Of a stretch of DNA of 64,000 nt, positions 19,459-30,521 are shown piece by piece. The stretch covers positions 434,001-498,000 of the forward strand of contig JAMXDE010000047.1 of assembly GCA_026770025.1 (NCBI GenBank). Reading direction: 5' to 3'. The notes beneath the pieces were generated by a model. The model worked only from the letters and a program-made list of their open reading frames with translations, was not told the origin of the DNA and did no database searches. Position numbers and translations under genes: made by a program. Numbering within the stretch: the first letter of the stretch is position 1; each line of letters starts with the position of its first letter. This DNA comes from Craspedostauros australis. Its lineage: Eukaryota > Bacillariophyta > Bacillariophyceae > Mastogloiales > Achnanthaceae.

Positions 19459-22400
19459 ATGCAAAAAGGCACGCCCACCAGCGTTGCGTCTCCGCTACAA
19501 ACTGCCTCAACCCAAGTGCCAATCACGGAGCCGGATCGTTTCATGACGTCAACGACGGTCCCGCTCCGTGCCAATGCACTTGCAGGGTCTCGCGACGGCG
19601 AATGGCGCCAACGGATTCATGGACAGTGTGATCTCGGTGCCAACGTTTGCGCGACTCCTCATGCGCGTCTCCTCTGTGACTATGCCGCATTTACTACTCC
19701 TTCCAGCCTTGAAGCAGCGGACTCGTCTTCGCCTGCTATGGAGTGCCCGGGAGAAGGGTACATGCGGCTATCATGTGGCGACGGCGCGCATCTTTTGGTG
19801 CACACACTTCTGTGCCCACGGCTGGCTGACACGCTCGTGTCGCCGCAATCCATCATCAGACAACGTGACAACCCGTACACCAGCTTTGGCATTGAGTCCA
19901 CCCAGCACAGTGCTCACATCGTCTTCAAGTCTCCGGATGACAATCTTCGAGTGCCGCTGTACATTCGCAACGGTCTGTACTTCTTCGGAGGCGTTCATCC
20001 ACAAGCCATGACCTTGAGACAGGCATCGCCTACACTCCTGTCGGAACTTTGGCATCTACGACTTGGACATGTGGGCATGGCGCAGCTGCAGAAGCTTTCT
20101 AAGTGCTCCACTGGTATTCCAGCGTCTGTTACTCGACACATTCACCCACTTCGACACTGTGACACGTGCAGCAAGGCAGGATATCAACATGCCACACGCG
20201 GCCCCAATGACACGGCCACAGCCAACGTTGCTGGCGCTCGATTCCATGTCGACTTTGGGTTCATGCGAGCCACTGACGATGCGTATGGGCAGCGCAAGAA
20301 GTCCCAAGGCGCTCAACGAGTCATCCACTCCGTCGATGGTTTTTGCGCGTACCTTCTTGTGGTCGATGCATGTACATGCTATGTATGGGTGTTTCTTGCC
20401 AAGGACAAATCCCCGCCCATCATGGCTGTGCGGCAAACCCTGACTACTTTTGGGCGCCGCGAAGGCTATCGTGCGGTTCGTGTCGACTTGGGCGGTGAAC
20501 TGGCCAGGTCCAGTCAGTTTGGCACCATGGTCCAGGAGTGTGGATACAACGTTGAACCTACTGGAGCAGATTGCGCATGGATGAATGGGAAAGTGGAACG
20601 GTTGAACAAGACCTTCGGCACCATGGTGAGAGCGTTGCTTTACTCATCCGGGCTCACACCTGACTTCTGGTCCAAAGCGTTGGCTCATGCGGTGTACCTC
20701 AAGAATCGACTTCATCATTCCACACTTGGAAGAACGCCGTATGAGGCTCAACATGGTGTCGCGCCGGACCTCAGCCATCTCCGTGTGTTTGGTGCACGCG
20801 TCACTGTGAAGAAGCCCGGCAAGGCTGCCGCGAAGCTCGACGTTCATACGTACGATGGAATCTTCGTTGGTCACACAGCTACGACGTCCGTGCATGAGTA
20901 CTACGATCTCAACACTGGAAGGTTCAAGCGGGCTGGCAACATTGTCTTTGATGAGGCGCACTACATGTCTTCCAACCGACCTCCAGGACCAGCGTTGCTG
21001 TACAATCTGGGACTACCCACGCCTGCTGTGGAGCCAACGCCAAGCAAGGTCCTTGCTAAGCCCATGTACCCCACCATCGTCACAAGGCATGCCAAGATTC
21101 CAGCGACAGCGTGTGCAGTGCCACTTCCGTTGGGCGACATTCTCGATCATTCGCATGTTCATGCTTCTGCTGCAAGGTGCACAGAGACTGGTCAAGTCGA
21201 TATCGTACATGTTGACACGACCGACGAGCTGTTTGGGTATCCATTCAGCCAGAGTGTGGACGTGCGTGGTACGGACGGTTTCCTTGGGTTTGAGTTTCGG
21301 TATGATGAACAACGGCATCGACTTCAGCTTCAGCAGTGCAAGTCAGGTCAGCCAGCTGCGCGTATCACGCGATGGCGGTCCAGGCTGCGCAAGGCGCACC
21401 TCATTTCAATTCAAGGCCAACAGGTGCATACCGCCATGGACGCACGGCAAGCCATACAGGCCTTGCGTGAGCAGCGTGTTACCACTGCGGAGTTTGTGTT
21501 TGCATTCGATGACGTTCGCAACAACCTGTCCCAGCACGGAGTCCCGCAAATGTACTTCGATCAGATGAAGCATGTCCGAGATATCATCGAGACGTCCACT
21601 CCCCAAGCACATGCCACCAGTGTCGCCAATGCGCCAGTCAAACTCACTCGACGAATGCTTCTACAGCAGGATGACTGGGAGCAGTGGCAGGCCGCAGAAT
21701 TCAAGCAGCTGGACCAATACGATGCACAACAAATGTTTGGCGATCCTGTTCCAGCTCCCGCGGACGCCGCCATCTTCAATTGGGTCTGGGTCTATGTGGT
21801 CAAGACGCATGAGAATAATCGGAAGAAGGCGCGTGCTGTTTGCGATGGCTCTACCAGAGGAGGACATGCTCGAATATTCGGACACACCTATGCGGCTACG
21901 CCTGATTTGACGGAGTTCAGGATCCTCCTTGGCATTGCTGCAATCCAACAGCTCAAGGTGTACAGCTCGGACGTCACGAACGCTTTCGCGGAAGCACCCG
22001 CTGGCGAACAACGATACTTCATGAAAGTGGATGAGCCGTATCAAGCGTGGTGGAAGCAGAAACATGGCACCGCTATTCCTCGCGGCCACGTCATCCCGGT
22101 CAACAAGAACCTTCAAGGTCATCCTGAAGCGCCTCGCCTCTGGAGCAAGCACATCACTGGCATCCTACAACAAATCGGGTTCACTTCGACAACCCATGCT
22201 CCTTGTTTGTACACTGGGGCCATTGGTCACAACAAGATCTACGTGCTACGTCAAGTGGATGACTTTGCAGTCGCTGCTCCATCACAGAGTGTCTTCGATA
22301 CATTCTGCGACATGCTCGACAAGCGCCTCTTCCAGCCCATCACTCGACAAGGACTCATGGTGCACTATAACGGACTCGATGTTGATCAAACTCGGCGATT

Positions 22401-23376
22401 CGTGCGCATCCATTGCACATCTTACGTGGACAAGATGCTGGAACGCAACAAGTGGCAGAACATGCGGCACACTCACAGATTGCCTATGCTGTCGGACAAC
22501 TCGCATGTCAAGACTTTGGACAATGCTGACGTTCCAAGCGATGACAAGGAGCGAGCCGCTCTGGCCACAAGGTTCAAGTTTGGGTACCGCCAAGCCATCG
22601 GAGAACTCATATGGGCTATGATATCGTGCCGTCCTGACATTTCTTTTCCCGTTGTCAAACTCTCTCAATTCTCAAACAATCCAGGCGAAGCTCACTTCGA
22701 AACTGTCAAGTTCCTTATGCGGTATGTCGCGAGCACCAGAGACTATGGCATAACCTACTGGCGACAGGCGTCACTCGTCGATCTTCCCGATGTGCCGGCC
22801 CCATCCAAGCTGTCGCCACCTGACGATTCTACGCACGACGTCAATACCACACGCCAGCTCGAGGCTTCTACACTTTATGGGTACGTCGACGCCGATTGGG
22901 GTGTTGATATACGTCACCGCCGGTCCGTGTCAGGCATCATCATGATGTTTGCAGGTGGTGCCATCGCATGGAAGACCAGGGTTCAGCCCACGGTCTCCAT
23001 GAGCAGCACAGAGGCGGAATTTGTTGCAGCCAGTGATGCCGGCAAGATGGCTCTTTGGCTGCGATCGATTCTCCATGAAGTTGGCGTGACGCAACCGTTC
23101 GCAACCCCCATCTTCGAGGATAATCGCGGTGCCCGGCTGATGGCCAGTGCCAGTCAGCCCACTCGGAACTCAAGACACATAGCCATCCGAGAATTCGCGG
23201 TCCTCGATTGGGTCGAGACAGACCTTGTCGCCTATCCAGAGGTCTCCTCGGACATGAACGCATCTGATATCTGCACGAAACAGACACCCGTGGTCCTGTT
23301 CTTTCGGCACGTTGACCTAGTTATGGGTCGCAACGTGCCCTCATATGTAAACGACTACAGGAGTCCGGATTTGTAA
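19459..23376 (+). CDS. pol: Copia-1 pol polyprotein, 1305 aa
   Basis: Domains in copia order. Protease has the variant active site CDLGANVCATP (about residue 56), with DLG in place of DSG/DTG. The GAG-pre-integrase zinc finger is H..H..C..C (WHLRLGHVGM to CDTCSKAG). The integrase D,D35E is in HVDFGF (264), VRVDLGGEL (342) and GKVERLN (378). Reverse transcriptase has RQVDDFAV (932), a Gln-containing form of the usual YVDD. RNase H has DADWG (1143), SSTEAEF (1183) and FEDNRGA (1220). The first ATG is at 19459, but the frame is open from 19357 and expression may be by -1 shift from gag. No stop or frameshift is seen, so the element is probably competent. Confidence 0.92.
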   Translation: MQKGTPTSVASPLQTASTQVPITEPDRFMTSTTVPLRANALAGSRDGEWRQRIHGQCDLGANVCATPHARLLCDYAAFTTPSSLEAADSSSPAMECPGEGYMRLSCGDGAHLLVHTLLCPRLADTLVSPQSIIRQRDNPYTSFGIESTQHSAHIVFKSPDDNLRVPLYIRNGLYFFGGVHPQAMTLRQASPTLLSELWHLRLGHVGMAQLQKLSKCSTGIPASVTRHIHPLRHCDTCSKAGYQHATRGPNDTATANVAGARFHVDFGFMRATDDAYGQRKKSQGAQRVIHSVDGFCAYLLVVDACTCYVWVFLAKDKSPPIMAVRQTLTTFGRREGYRAVRVDLGGELARSSQFGTMVQECGYNVEPTGADCAWMNGKVERLNKTFGTMVRALLYSSGLTPDFWSKALAHAVYLKNRLHHSTLGRTPYEAQHGVAPDLSHLRVFGARVTVKKPGKAAAKLDVHTYDGIFVGHTATTSVHEYYDLNTGRFKRAGNIVFDEAHYMSSNRPPGPALLYNLGLPTPAVEPTPSKVLAKPMYPTIVTRHAKIPATACAVPLPLGDILDHSHVHASAARCTETGQVDIVHVDTTDELFGYPFSQSVDVRGTDGFLGFEFRYDEQRHRLQLQQCKSGQPAARITRWRSRLRKAHLISIQGQQVHTAMDARQAIQALREQRVTTAEFVFAFDDVRNNLSQHGVPQMYFDQMKHVRDIIETSTPQAHATSVANAPVKLTRRMLLQQDDWEQWQAAEFKQLDQYDAQQMFGDPVPAPADAAIFNWVWVYVVKTHENNRKKARAVCDGSTRGGHARIFGHTYAATPDLTEFRILLGIAAIQQLKVYSSDVTNAFAEAPAGEQRYFMKVDEPYQAWWKQKHGTAIPRGHVIPVNKNLQGHPEAPRLWSKHITGILQQIGFTSTTHAPCLYTGAIGHNKIYVLRQVDDFAVAAPSQSVFDTFCDMLDKRLFQPITRQGLMVHYNGLDVDQTRRFVRIHCTSYVDKMLERNKWQNMRHTHRLPMLSDNSHVKTLDNADVPSDDKERAALATRFKFGYRQAIGELIWAMISCRPDISFPVVKLSQFSNNPGEAHFETVKFLMRYVASTRDYGITYWRQASLVDLPDVPAPSKLSPPDDSTHDVNTTRQLEASTLYGYVDADWGVDIRHRRSVSGIIMMFAGGAIAWKTRVQPTVSMSSTEAEFVAASDAGKMALWLRSILHEVGVTQPFATPIFEDNRGARLMASASQPTRNSRHIAIREFAVLDWVETDLVAYPEVSSDMNASDICTKQTPVVLFFRHVDLVMGRNVPSYVNDYRSPDL

Positions 23377-23398
23377 CTTCCGCTGACTGCGTCAGCGT

Positions 23399-23424
23399 GG
23401 GGGGGGGGGGGGGGGGGGGGGGGG
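23399..23424 (+). promoter_or_regulatory. Copia-1 polypurine tract, 26 consecutive G
   Basis: An uninterrupted G run lies immediately upstream of the 3' LTR, where the plus-strand primer for reverse transcription must be generated. Pure-G tracts of this length are unusual; length error in sequencing is possible. Confidence 0.7.
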
Positions 23425-23564
23425 TGTTGGTATACGGTCGAAGGCCAGACGGAGCAGCAAATGAACCCCTGTTCACAGCCTCAGCAGAGACAACAGAGAC
23501 GAGTCATAATAACTTCACATCACACACACACACACACTACTCGTATCGTCTCCCGATCATCACA
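23425..23564 (+). repeat. Copia-1 3' LTR (140 bp)
   Basis: Identical to 17476-17613 apart from one additional CA dinucleotide, and followed by target duplication TGTAG at 23565-23569. Confidence 0.92.
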
Positions 23565-23569
23565 TGTAG

Positions 23570-24188
23570 ACACTCAATCGAACATCTCTTTGCATCTACC
23601 TAAACTTAAGACTCAGGGCTATCCAGGAAAGCAATAACATTATCTTGTTGTTACTACCATCTTGTCGATCTTTATCTGTTTGTTGACCCCATTGGTGTGG
23701 TTTTTCCATCGGACGACGGACAGACCGGGATTTTTTTGGATCTCATTGGTTACAGTTGGTTACACGTAGAATTCTACAGGAGTCCGGTAGGATCATGCCT
23801 CTTTTGTTCGAGAAATTCGACTCTCCATCTTTGAAGTCTCTGGACTTAGCGGTCTTTGGCTCAATCTGTTCAATATATATATATCATTTCAGAATTCTCT
23901 CTCCGAGGCGGTCACAACAATATGGTCTATATTGTGTTTGAGTGCGATGGTATGGAGGTATGCTTGCGTTTAGTGGTCCCATGCCAGTCGGAATGATATT
24001 TGACCACTCGGATCCGCACTCGGAAGCACGACTGAAAATGATTTTCGTTTTCGCGCCATCATGACGTCACGAGGAGGATGTACTGCCACGGCTCCGATGA
24101 TGGCAACAACATCAGGTGTAGTGTCAACCCTTCCCTTGCTTGATCGGCATCGTCGTGCTCCCTATCTGCTCTACATTAACATCGCACC
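23570..24188. other. Non-coding part of the interrupted DNA element
   Basis: AT-rich spacer between copia-1 and the transposase remnant. If copia-1 is removed, 17455-17475 and 23570-23620 form an imperfect palindrome (CCTCAGTCTTAA ... TTAAGACTCAGGG). No gene seen. Confidence 0.45.
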
Positions 24189-26554
24189 ATGAAGATCCGC
24201 CCTGGAAGCCATGTATCTAGTCCCTGCGGACCTCTTGTGACCTCTGCAAACAGCAAGGGCAAGGTCCGAAGCGTCCTGTGAGGTCGTCGTCCAGTCCTTC
24301 CCCAAGAATCACTGGGTTGTGCACTGGCGTTCCATCAATGCAGTGTGTCAACATGCAGGGACCAAGCTCACCCTCCTGGACAAGACGCGAGTCGAATTGG
24401 ACAGCAGCTGTGTCGAGGAGCTCATCCGCACGCAGAGTGTTGGGAAAGGATCTGCTGATCTAGACAAACTGTACAAGACTTCGCGATACCACAACCTCTG
24501 CCACACCACATCAACGCTCAGTGACGCGTCTTATTCGCAACGTGCCAATGTCTCATCCCCCCAACAACGCATCAGCCAGCCATGGCGCAGACATGGACGT
24601 CTCCAACCGAAACATGGATGGATTTGCACCAGGAATCTCTATTTGCGGTGATGATGATGCAACAGGTGACCTGCATTCAACCTTTGACCCGAGCACAGGC
24701 GATTTGCTTGCGGGTGATGAATTGGACTACGTCATGCTACGTGAACAAGAGCCAGCAGGATACTCACACATGGAGGAGAAGAATGAATTGATGAATACTA
24801 CAGTCACAGTTGGCAAGCAGAAGCATGCTGTGTCATGGACAGTAGTTGATGACGATTCTATTCAACACTGCGACGACGAGCCTCAAACCAAGCTTGGTGT
24901 GGCAGGTTTTGACTTCGGCAAAAAATGTTCGCGAGATGACACCAACCGTGACCACATCAACCTGCTGGGACTGGTGCAACATCTGTGGCCAGGTGATTGG
25001 AAGCGACAAATTGACGCTCTCAACAGGCGAATCAATGCAGGCGTAATTGATGTTGGCGGCCGTCGCAACGAACAGCCTGTATCAGAGCGCGAATTGTGGG
25101 TGTTTTTTGGGATCATGCTTGTTGGCAAGCTGGATTCCACCACGAAGCTCTGGGGTGACCGGATGAGTGAAGGGTTCTGTGAGGTAAGGGATCTCACGAA
25201 GCACATGCCTTTCCACTGATTCAAACACATCCGCAAACACTTCATTCCTTACCTGTTCTCTGACCCGGCCAGGCAACACAGCAATAAGTGGTGGCAAATT
25301 CAACCTGGGGTGGAGTTATTCAACAAACATCGTTGTGACACGATCATTCCGGGTCAGGTAAAAGTCATGGACGAAAGCATGACTGCGTATAAGCCTTGTC
25401 TGACGCCCACTGGAAACCTTCCACATCTGACGCACATTCCGCGCAAGCCGGAACCACTTGGGGTGGAGTTCAAAACCGTTGCTGATGGCAAAACCGGTAT
25501 CATGCTTCATTTGGAGATTCAACACGGAAAGCATGAGATGGACCAGGCCGATCACGTGAGAGATTGTGGGAAAGCAACTGTTGCCTGTTCTCTGCGCATG
25601 GCTCTGGCAATGCATGACATCGGTCGAAACAACATCCACATCGACACGTCAGAGTTTTCCTTCCCAATAAGCATTTTCATTGGAGATTCGTGGTTCGCCT
25701 CTGTGCAGACGTGCTCGGAGATCGCTGTGAAGGCAAATTCTGGATTCATTGGAATCATCAAAACCTCGTCCGCCGGCTTCCCACTCAAGTTCCTCCAAGA
25801 AAAGATGAGCGATTGGCCCTCCAGAACACAGCTGCTTCTGAAACGCAACTGCGACGATGGGGATGTTGATCGCAATGGTACTCCAACAGAAATATACACC
25901 CTGGGATACATTTACTCGCGCAATTCATTGATTCCATTTGTGTTCTCCTCTGGATCAGGACATTTGGGGGCATCCACACCCTACATTGCAAGATGGATCG
26001 ACAACGAACGCAGGCATCGAACGAAGGAGGTTCCACGACCTGAGGTGGCCAGTAAGTATTTTGGTGCATGCAATGCCGTGGACACCCACAATCATGTTCG
26101 CCAAGATGTGTTGGGACTCGAGAGGATCTGGGTGACAAAGGACAGGTATTTCTGCCTGGTGACGACTTTGTTCGCCCTCACTGTTGTTGATACAATGAAG
26201 GCGTACACGTATCATCTCGGTTCTTGCCACAGGCACAAACAGGTTACCCTGCGAACCTTCATCAACATGCTCGTGCAGGACATGGTCTGCAACGACGAAC
26301 ATGACACGCCACGGTGTCTGGAAACCACATCTATTCTGCCACAAGGGCACGCTTGCAATAACGTGGACAACGGGACGAATAAATCCAACGAGCCAAACGA
26401 CAGCGCGATCAACAACAACAGCCAACCACAACAGCAACAGAAACAATCACCACACCGAATCGGCCATCACCACCTGGTGAAAGCACAGAAAAAACTGCCA
26501 AATGTGTACAAGGATCGGAAAGGGCGCTTGAGACGAGGACAGAGATCTGCTTGA
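24189..26554 (+). pseudogene. PiggyBac-type DDD transposase with in-frame stop and 5' frame changes
   Basis: The catalytic core is of DDE_Tnp_1_7 (piggyBac) type: Asp in KVMDESMTAYKP (nt 25369), Asp in FIGDSWFASVQT (25682) and Asp in CNAVDTHNHVRQD (26071). The main frame runs from the ATG at 24548 to 26554 and is interrupted only by TGA at 25217-25219, between KHMPFH and FKHIRKHF. Related proteins usually have Arg or another residue there, so a CGA to TGA change is likely. A GT-AG intron there would not keep frame. Upstream, a coding signal from the ATG at 24189 (MKIRPGSHV) continues in two other frames (NHWVVHWRSINAVC), so the 5' end contains indels or unrecognised introns. The C-terminal Cys-rich finger typical of piggyBac is not evident; the end is Gln/Asn-rich. 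Confidence 0.8.
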
Positions 26555-27163
26555 GGACGATGTATCGTCTGCAACAAGCTGGTTGTCTTCGTCTGCGAAC
26601 ATTGTCCATCAGCTGCGCCTGGGACGCTCATGTGGTGCTGCCCCGAAGTTTCCAAAAAAGGGGACACGAGCACATACTTCCACACACATGCCACGAGCGA
26701 CGAGGGAAATGCACACTAATCCATAAATACACTTACATACAATATGATCTGTGTGCGCATGGAGAGGGCATCAATTGATTGATTTGACTGTGCTGTTGTC
26801 TCTCGCCAAGGGTGTTGGCGATTCTTCGTGAACGAAATTGTGAGGAGGGGAAGCGAAGATGATGTGTGTGACGAGTCCAAACGTGTCTGTGGTGCCCAAA
26901 CACGTCTCGAATGCCTGAACGCATTCGTGAATGATGGAGGTGCTTGACAGATCACATCAGTGCTCACCGAGTAAGAAAGCAACAGACACCAAACTTTAGG
27001 ATTGTATATATAAACTATATACTATGCTACAATATAAATACGAGTGCAGGAACACGCACACGAGCTAAGTCCGGAGAGTTTAACTTTGGATGATGCTGTT
27101 TTTGGCCTTTTTGTTCGGGACTTGCGTAGAATGTGTACCACGATCTACACGACATTTTTCTTG
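26555..27163. other. Non-coding 3' part of piggyBac-like element
   Basis: No coding frame of note. An AT-rich segment at 27000-27040 (TATATATAAACTATATACTATG) may hold transcription or processing signals. Confidence 0.4.
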
Positions 27164-27225
27164 CAACCAACTGTAACCAACTGTAACCAAAAAATTGGTT
27201 ACAGCCGGCTCTTTGAGGCACAAGT

Positions 27226-28466
27226 GTCACAACATGGTCGTTGGTCTCACGAAGTTCCACGTGGAATACGACGACAGTGGAATCGACGGAAGCGTTCGTG
27301 GAGCACTCTACCTATTCTCAGTGTCGGTGCTAGCCACAGAAACCGATCGCTATTCGTGCTCGCGTGATCGTTACCCGCATGTCTCTCCGAAGAAGAGCGC
27401 ATACGATTGTCAAAGCAAAGGAGACCTCGATGAAAGTTAATAGTCTAGTTGGATTTTCATGTAACGTTGTGACACGATCCGGAAGGGAAGGCCTAGCCGA
27501 CTGCCAGTTTCAATGAAGCTGGGGTTGCAGTTGGCGAAGGATGACCGTCTGGAAAGATTATAGTAGTTGACAATGAGTAGATTAGAGTTGTTGCGCTGAT
27601 CTTGAGTTGTGCTATTTGTTATATTGAATAGTCTGGATGATGAGTTGATCAGCTTGAGGTGTAGGATGAAGAAACGATATTCAGTTGGAGAGTGCGGCTC
27701 TGCACTGACCGTTAGAGGTTCAGTGTTGAGGACGGATGATCTCTTCCTTTCTCTCTCTTTCTCCACTATCTGTGGTAGTTGTTCTATGTTCGAGTACAAA
27801 GGCTTGACATCTTGATTGAAGTCATGGTTGAGAACACAGGTTTTCAGGCGACGGGAATTGTTGTTGGATTCCCTGCTCATGTTGAAGCAGGGAGGATCTC
27901 CTTGCTGTTGTCATGTAGAGTTGTTAGCTGGCATGGCTGACAATGGAATCAGGGCTAGCTGCGATACGTGAGTTCAGAGGAGCATATAGTTCCCGGAGTG
28001 CATAGATCTCGATGACTCAAGTGAGTTTGAGTCAGCAGTGATTCATGAGTGAGAGTGGGAGAACGAGGGAGAATAGGGGCTTTCCGTATTTGTGGGCGGA
28101 TGGTTTCGCGCCAACATTGACGCGCCAAAACAATTTCATGGTGTGACATGGAACACACTAAGTGGAAAGTAGTCTGTTCTTTAGATGAACTTCAACTAAG
28201 TCTCTGCTATGAAACCGTGCGAAGAACAGCAGCATGTCAGTGGCACACGCAAAGAAGAAAAGCAGCATGCCAGTCGCACACCAGGTGAGGAGAACTGTAC
28301 AAGTGGAACAAAGAATGTAAAGTATGAATACAAAAATGGAGACGGGAAATTGTGTGACAAGATGCAAATCTTGGTCTCATAATTTGCCATCGAGAACAAC
28401 AACAGCAACAACAATTTGTGTGAAAAAAGGACTCTGAATTTTCGCCAAGTATATTTCGTAACAACC
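27226..28466. other. Intergenic region with one unsupported minus-strand ORF (27437-27880)
   Basis: Mostly non-coding. A 147-codon minus-strand ORF starts at the ATG at 27880 (MSRESNNNSRRLK). It is Ser/Asn-rich, has no recognisable domain and may be chance. The last 200 bases before 28467 presumably contain the promoter of the FAAL gene; no TATA box stands out. Confidence 0.4.
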
Positions 28467-29697
28467 ATGAGTACCCCATCACCTCCCTCCAATATCAACC
28501 CCGCCATTGCTGCCGATGATATCGAAGCTGACATCACCAACACCAACACCACTGAGCATGAGATCATCCACAAGTCCATCCAAAACAAGTCCTTCATTGA
28601 CCACCTCAAGTTCGTCGTTGAACTCAGGGCCCACACCGTCTTCTCCACCTGGTACAACGACAAGGGAAAGGCAATCAACAACTACACCTTCCAGCAGCTC
28701 TGGGATGAAGCCGGCCAATGCGCTCACCTCCTCCGCAACAAATGGGGCATCAACAAAGGCGACCGTGTCGTCCTCTGCTACGACTTCGGTCTGCACTTCT
28801 TCGCCATCTTCCTGGGATGCCTCCGTGCAGGAGTGACTGCCGTGCTGGTCTATCCTCCCGGACCTCCGCTTGTCAAGTCGCTCACCAAGATGAACAAGGT
28901 GATCGAGGATTGCGCTCCGTCACTCATCCTCACCCAAACATCCATCAATCTCCTTCGAGCCGCCGATCGCGCCAACCCAACATCCAAGAGCCGCGCCATG
29001 TGGCCAAGCGGGGTGAAGTACCAAGTCACCGATCGCATCATTCGCCATGATGGCTTCATCATGGACAAGACCAACGGCAAGAACAAGCGAGCCAAGAAAA
29101 GCTTCCTTTCCAGCCTCATCTCTGGCCGTTCATCGTCGCCACCGCCTTCATTCGACGAACCCAACATGGTGGGATCGGATCTGGCGTTCCTTCAGTACAC
29201 GTCTGGCAGTACCGGCAACCCCAAGGGCGTCATGGTGACCCACGACGCCCTGAGAGCCAACATTGAACTATTTCACAGCAGTTTCCTCACATGCTTTGAA
29301 AAAGGTGCAAACGAGATGCAAATCCTGGGGCGATTTACCATCTTTTCATGGTTGCCTCAGTACCATGACATGGGCCTCATTCAAATGGTGATTGTGCCAC
29401 TGGCATCGAATTCCCGAGTCCACATGATATCCCCTGTCACATTCATCCGCAACCCGTTGCTCTGGGTGGACCTCATGTCCCAGCACAAGTGCCATTTCAG
29501 CGCCGCCCCTGACTTTGCGTATCGTCTGGTCGTCCGCAAATTCAACGAAGCCAACAAACAAGCCAACAAACAAGCCAACAGAAAGGCTAATTCCATCCCC
29601 AATCTGGACCTCTCAAGTGTCCTTCATCTCCAGAATGCCACAGAGCCAATCCGACTTGACACGAAAAAGGAGTTCGCCGACGCATTCTGCCCATACG
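28467..29697 (+). pseudogene. FAAL-ACP-Pls-terminal-domain gene, fragment 1 of 5 (adenylation N-terminal domain)
   Basis: The ATG at 28467 starts a 410-codon segment of an adenylating enzyme of the fatty-acyl-AMP ligase class, which activates a fatty acid as an adenylate and passes it to an acyl carrier. The phosphate-binding loop YTSGSTGNPKGVMVTH is at about residue 243, and SWLPQYHDMGLI at about 295 is typical of FAALs. The segment ends after FADAFCPY plus one base, where a TIR transposon entered with duplication CATACG. The protein continues in frame at 36852 (GLRKDW). Downstream of the junction the frame reads about 15 foreign codons to a stop at 29744. An N-terminal extension of 50 residues (TSPSPPSNIN type) precedes the domain. 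Confidence 0.85.
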
Positions 29698-29735
29698 ACC
29701 CCGTTCAGGGTTCTCATGTAGTCATTTGCGGATTT

Positions 29736-30353
29736 TTGAGATAAGCACTTAGATCATCCTATTATGTTGTAGAGAGTATATGTGTGAAGTAACAAGCTCC
29801 TGGGCCCCGTAGTTAAAAAGTTTATATTTTTCGCACCAGTCTACGTCTAGAAACGCCATGCATGCGGACGTAGGGGGGCAAATGCGGTTCGGAATCTCCA
29901 GTCGTGTTTCGGCATGCTGTCCAGTCGTGTCTATTATCGACGCTCCCACATTTCGCGTGGGTGAGGTGGTCGGTTTCGATGAAATATTGAGGATTGCGTG
30001 GTAGCGGTAGGCATGATGAGGCTGCTACTTCGTCTGGACCGTGGATCAGTGGTCGAAATCTAGAGTTTTGGGTTGGTGGGTAATCCAGATCTTGACCCCC
30101 AGCTTGACTTTCACATTGTCTTGTTCTCGGTTCTGCCGCTGTTCATGCACTGGGACGTTGAGCATCGTCCTCATCCCAATCAGCACACACTGCCTTCCCT
30201 CCATATGTCTACTCTATGGTACAGCTTCGTCCTCAATTCAGGTCTATTCCCTGTCTGTGTGTTTGGACCTTCTCTCTGCTAGTCGTCGCCAATAGCCATT
30301 GTTGGCTTCTGGCCGTTGTTCATCTGCTCTCCTCTCAGCTTTGTATTTTGGTA
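29736..30353. other. Left arm of TIR transposon, non-coding
   Basis: AT-rich arm between the left TIR and copia-3. No convincing coding frame; likely transposon internal sequence. Confidence 0.5.
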
Positions 30354-30358
30354 TCAAT

Positions 30359-30521
30359 TGTCAAACTGCACAAGTAACTACTGAAGACGTATTGGCCCAT
30401 TGTTGCGTGCCCTGGTCGGAGCTCTTGTTGTTGTATTGTGAGTCGTTCGAGGGCGATCTCTGACCAGTATTTTCGATTAATACAAATAGTAACAAGGTAA
30501 GATGTACAGTGATAGCTGTCA
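30359..30521 (-). repeat. Copia-3 3' LTR (163 bp)
   Basis: Partner of 35948-36109; preceded on the plus strand by TCAAT. Confidence 0.85.

Larger units (their letters stand above)
17476..23564 (+). mobile_element. Copia-1: intact Ty1/copia LTR retrotransposon, 6.1 kb
   Basis: Short LTRs (17476-17613 and 23425-23564) are identical except for one CA unit of a microsatellite. TGTAG target duplications flank the element (17471-17475 and 23565-23569). The internal region has a primer-binding site (17614-17622), gag, pol in protease-integrase-RT-RNase H order (copia type), and a G26 polypurine tract immediately before the 3' LTR. Both large ORFs are open. Near-identical LTRs and intact genes imply very recent insertion. 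Diatom genomes are known to carry large CoDi families of copia elements; membership here is plausible but untested. Confidence 0.93.
17386..27225. mobile_element. PiggyBac-like element (provisional boundaries), split by copia-1
   Basis: The segment GTGCCTCAAAGAACCGG at 17388-17404 is matched in inverted orientation by CCGGCTCTTTGAGGCAC at 27205-27221. Just inside each lies a doubled TTGGTTACA motif (17413-17432; inverted at 27164-27187). I take these as terminal inverted repeats of one element that contains the piggyBac-type transposase remnant at 24189-26554 and was later split by copia-1. No TTAA target duplication, expected for piggyBac, is visible at these ends, so the boundaries are uncertain. 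A third TTGGTTACAGTTGGTTACA copy at 23747-23765 is unexplained. Confidence 0.4.

Noticed and set aside
25184-25272. GT-AG intron that would remove the TGA of the piggyBac gene
   Set aside because: Joining at the available acceptor shifts the frame relative to the downstream catalytic exon, and conserved residues on both sides of the stop would be lost.
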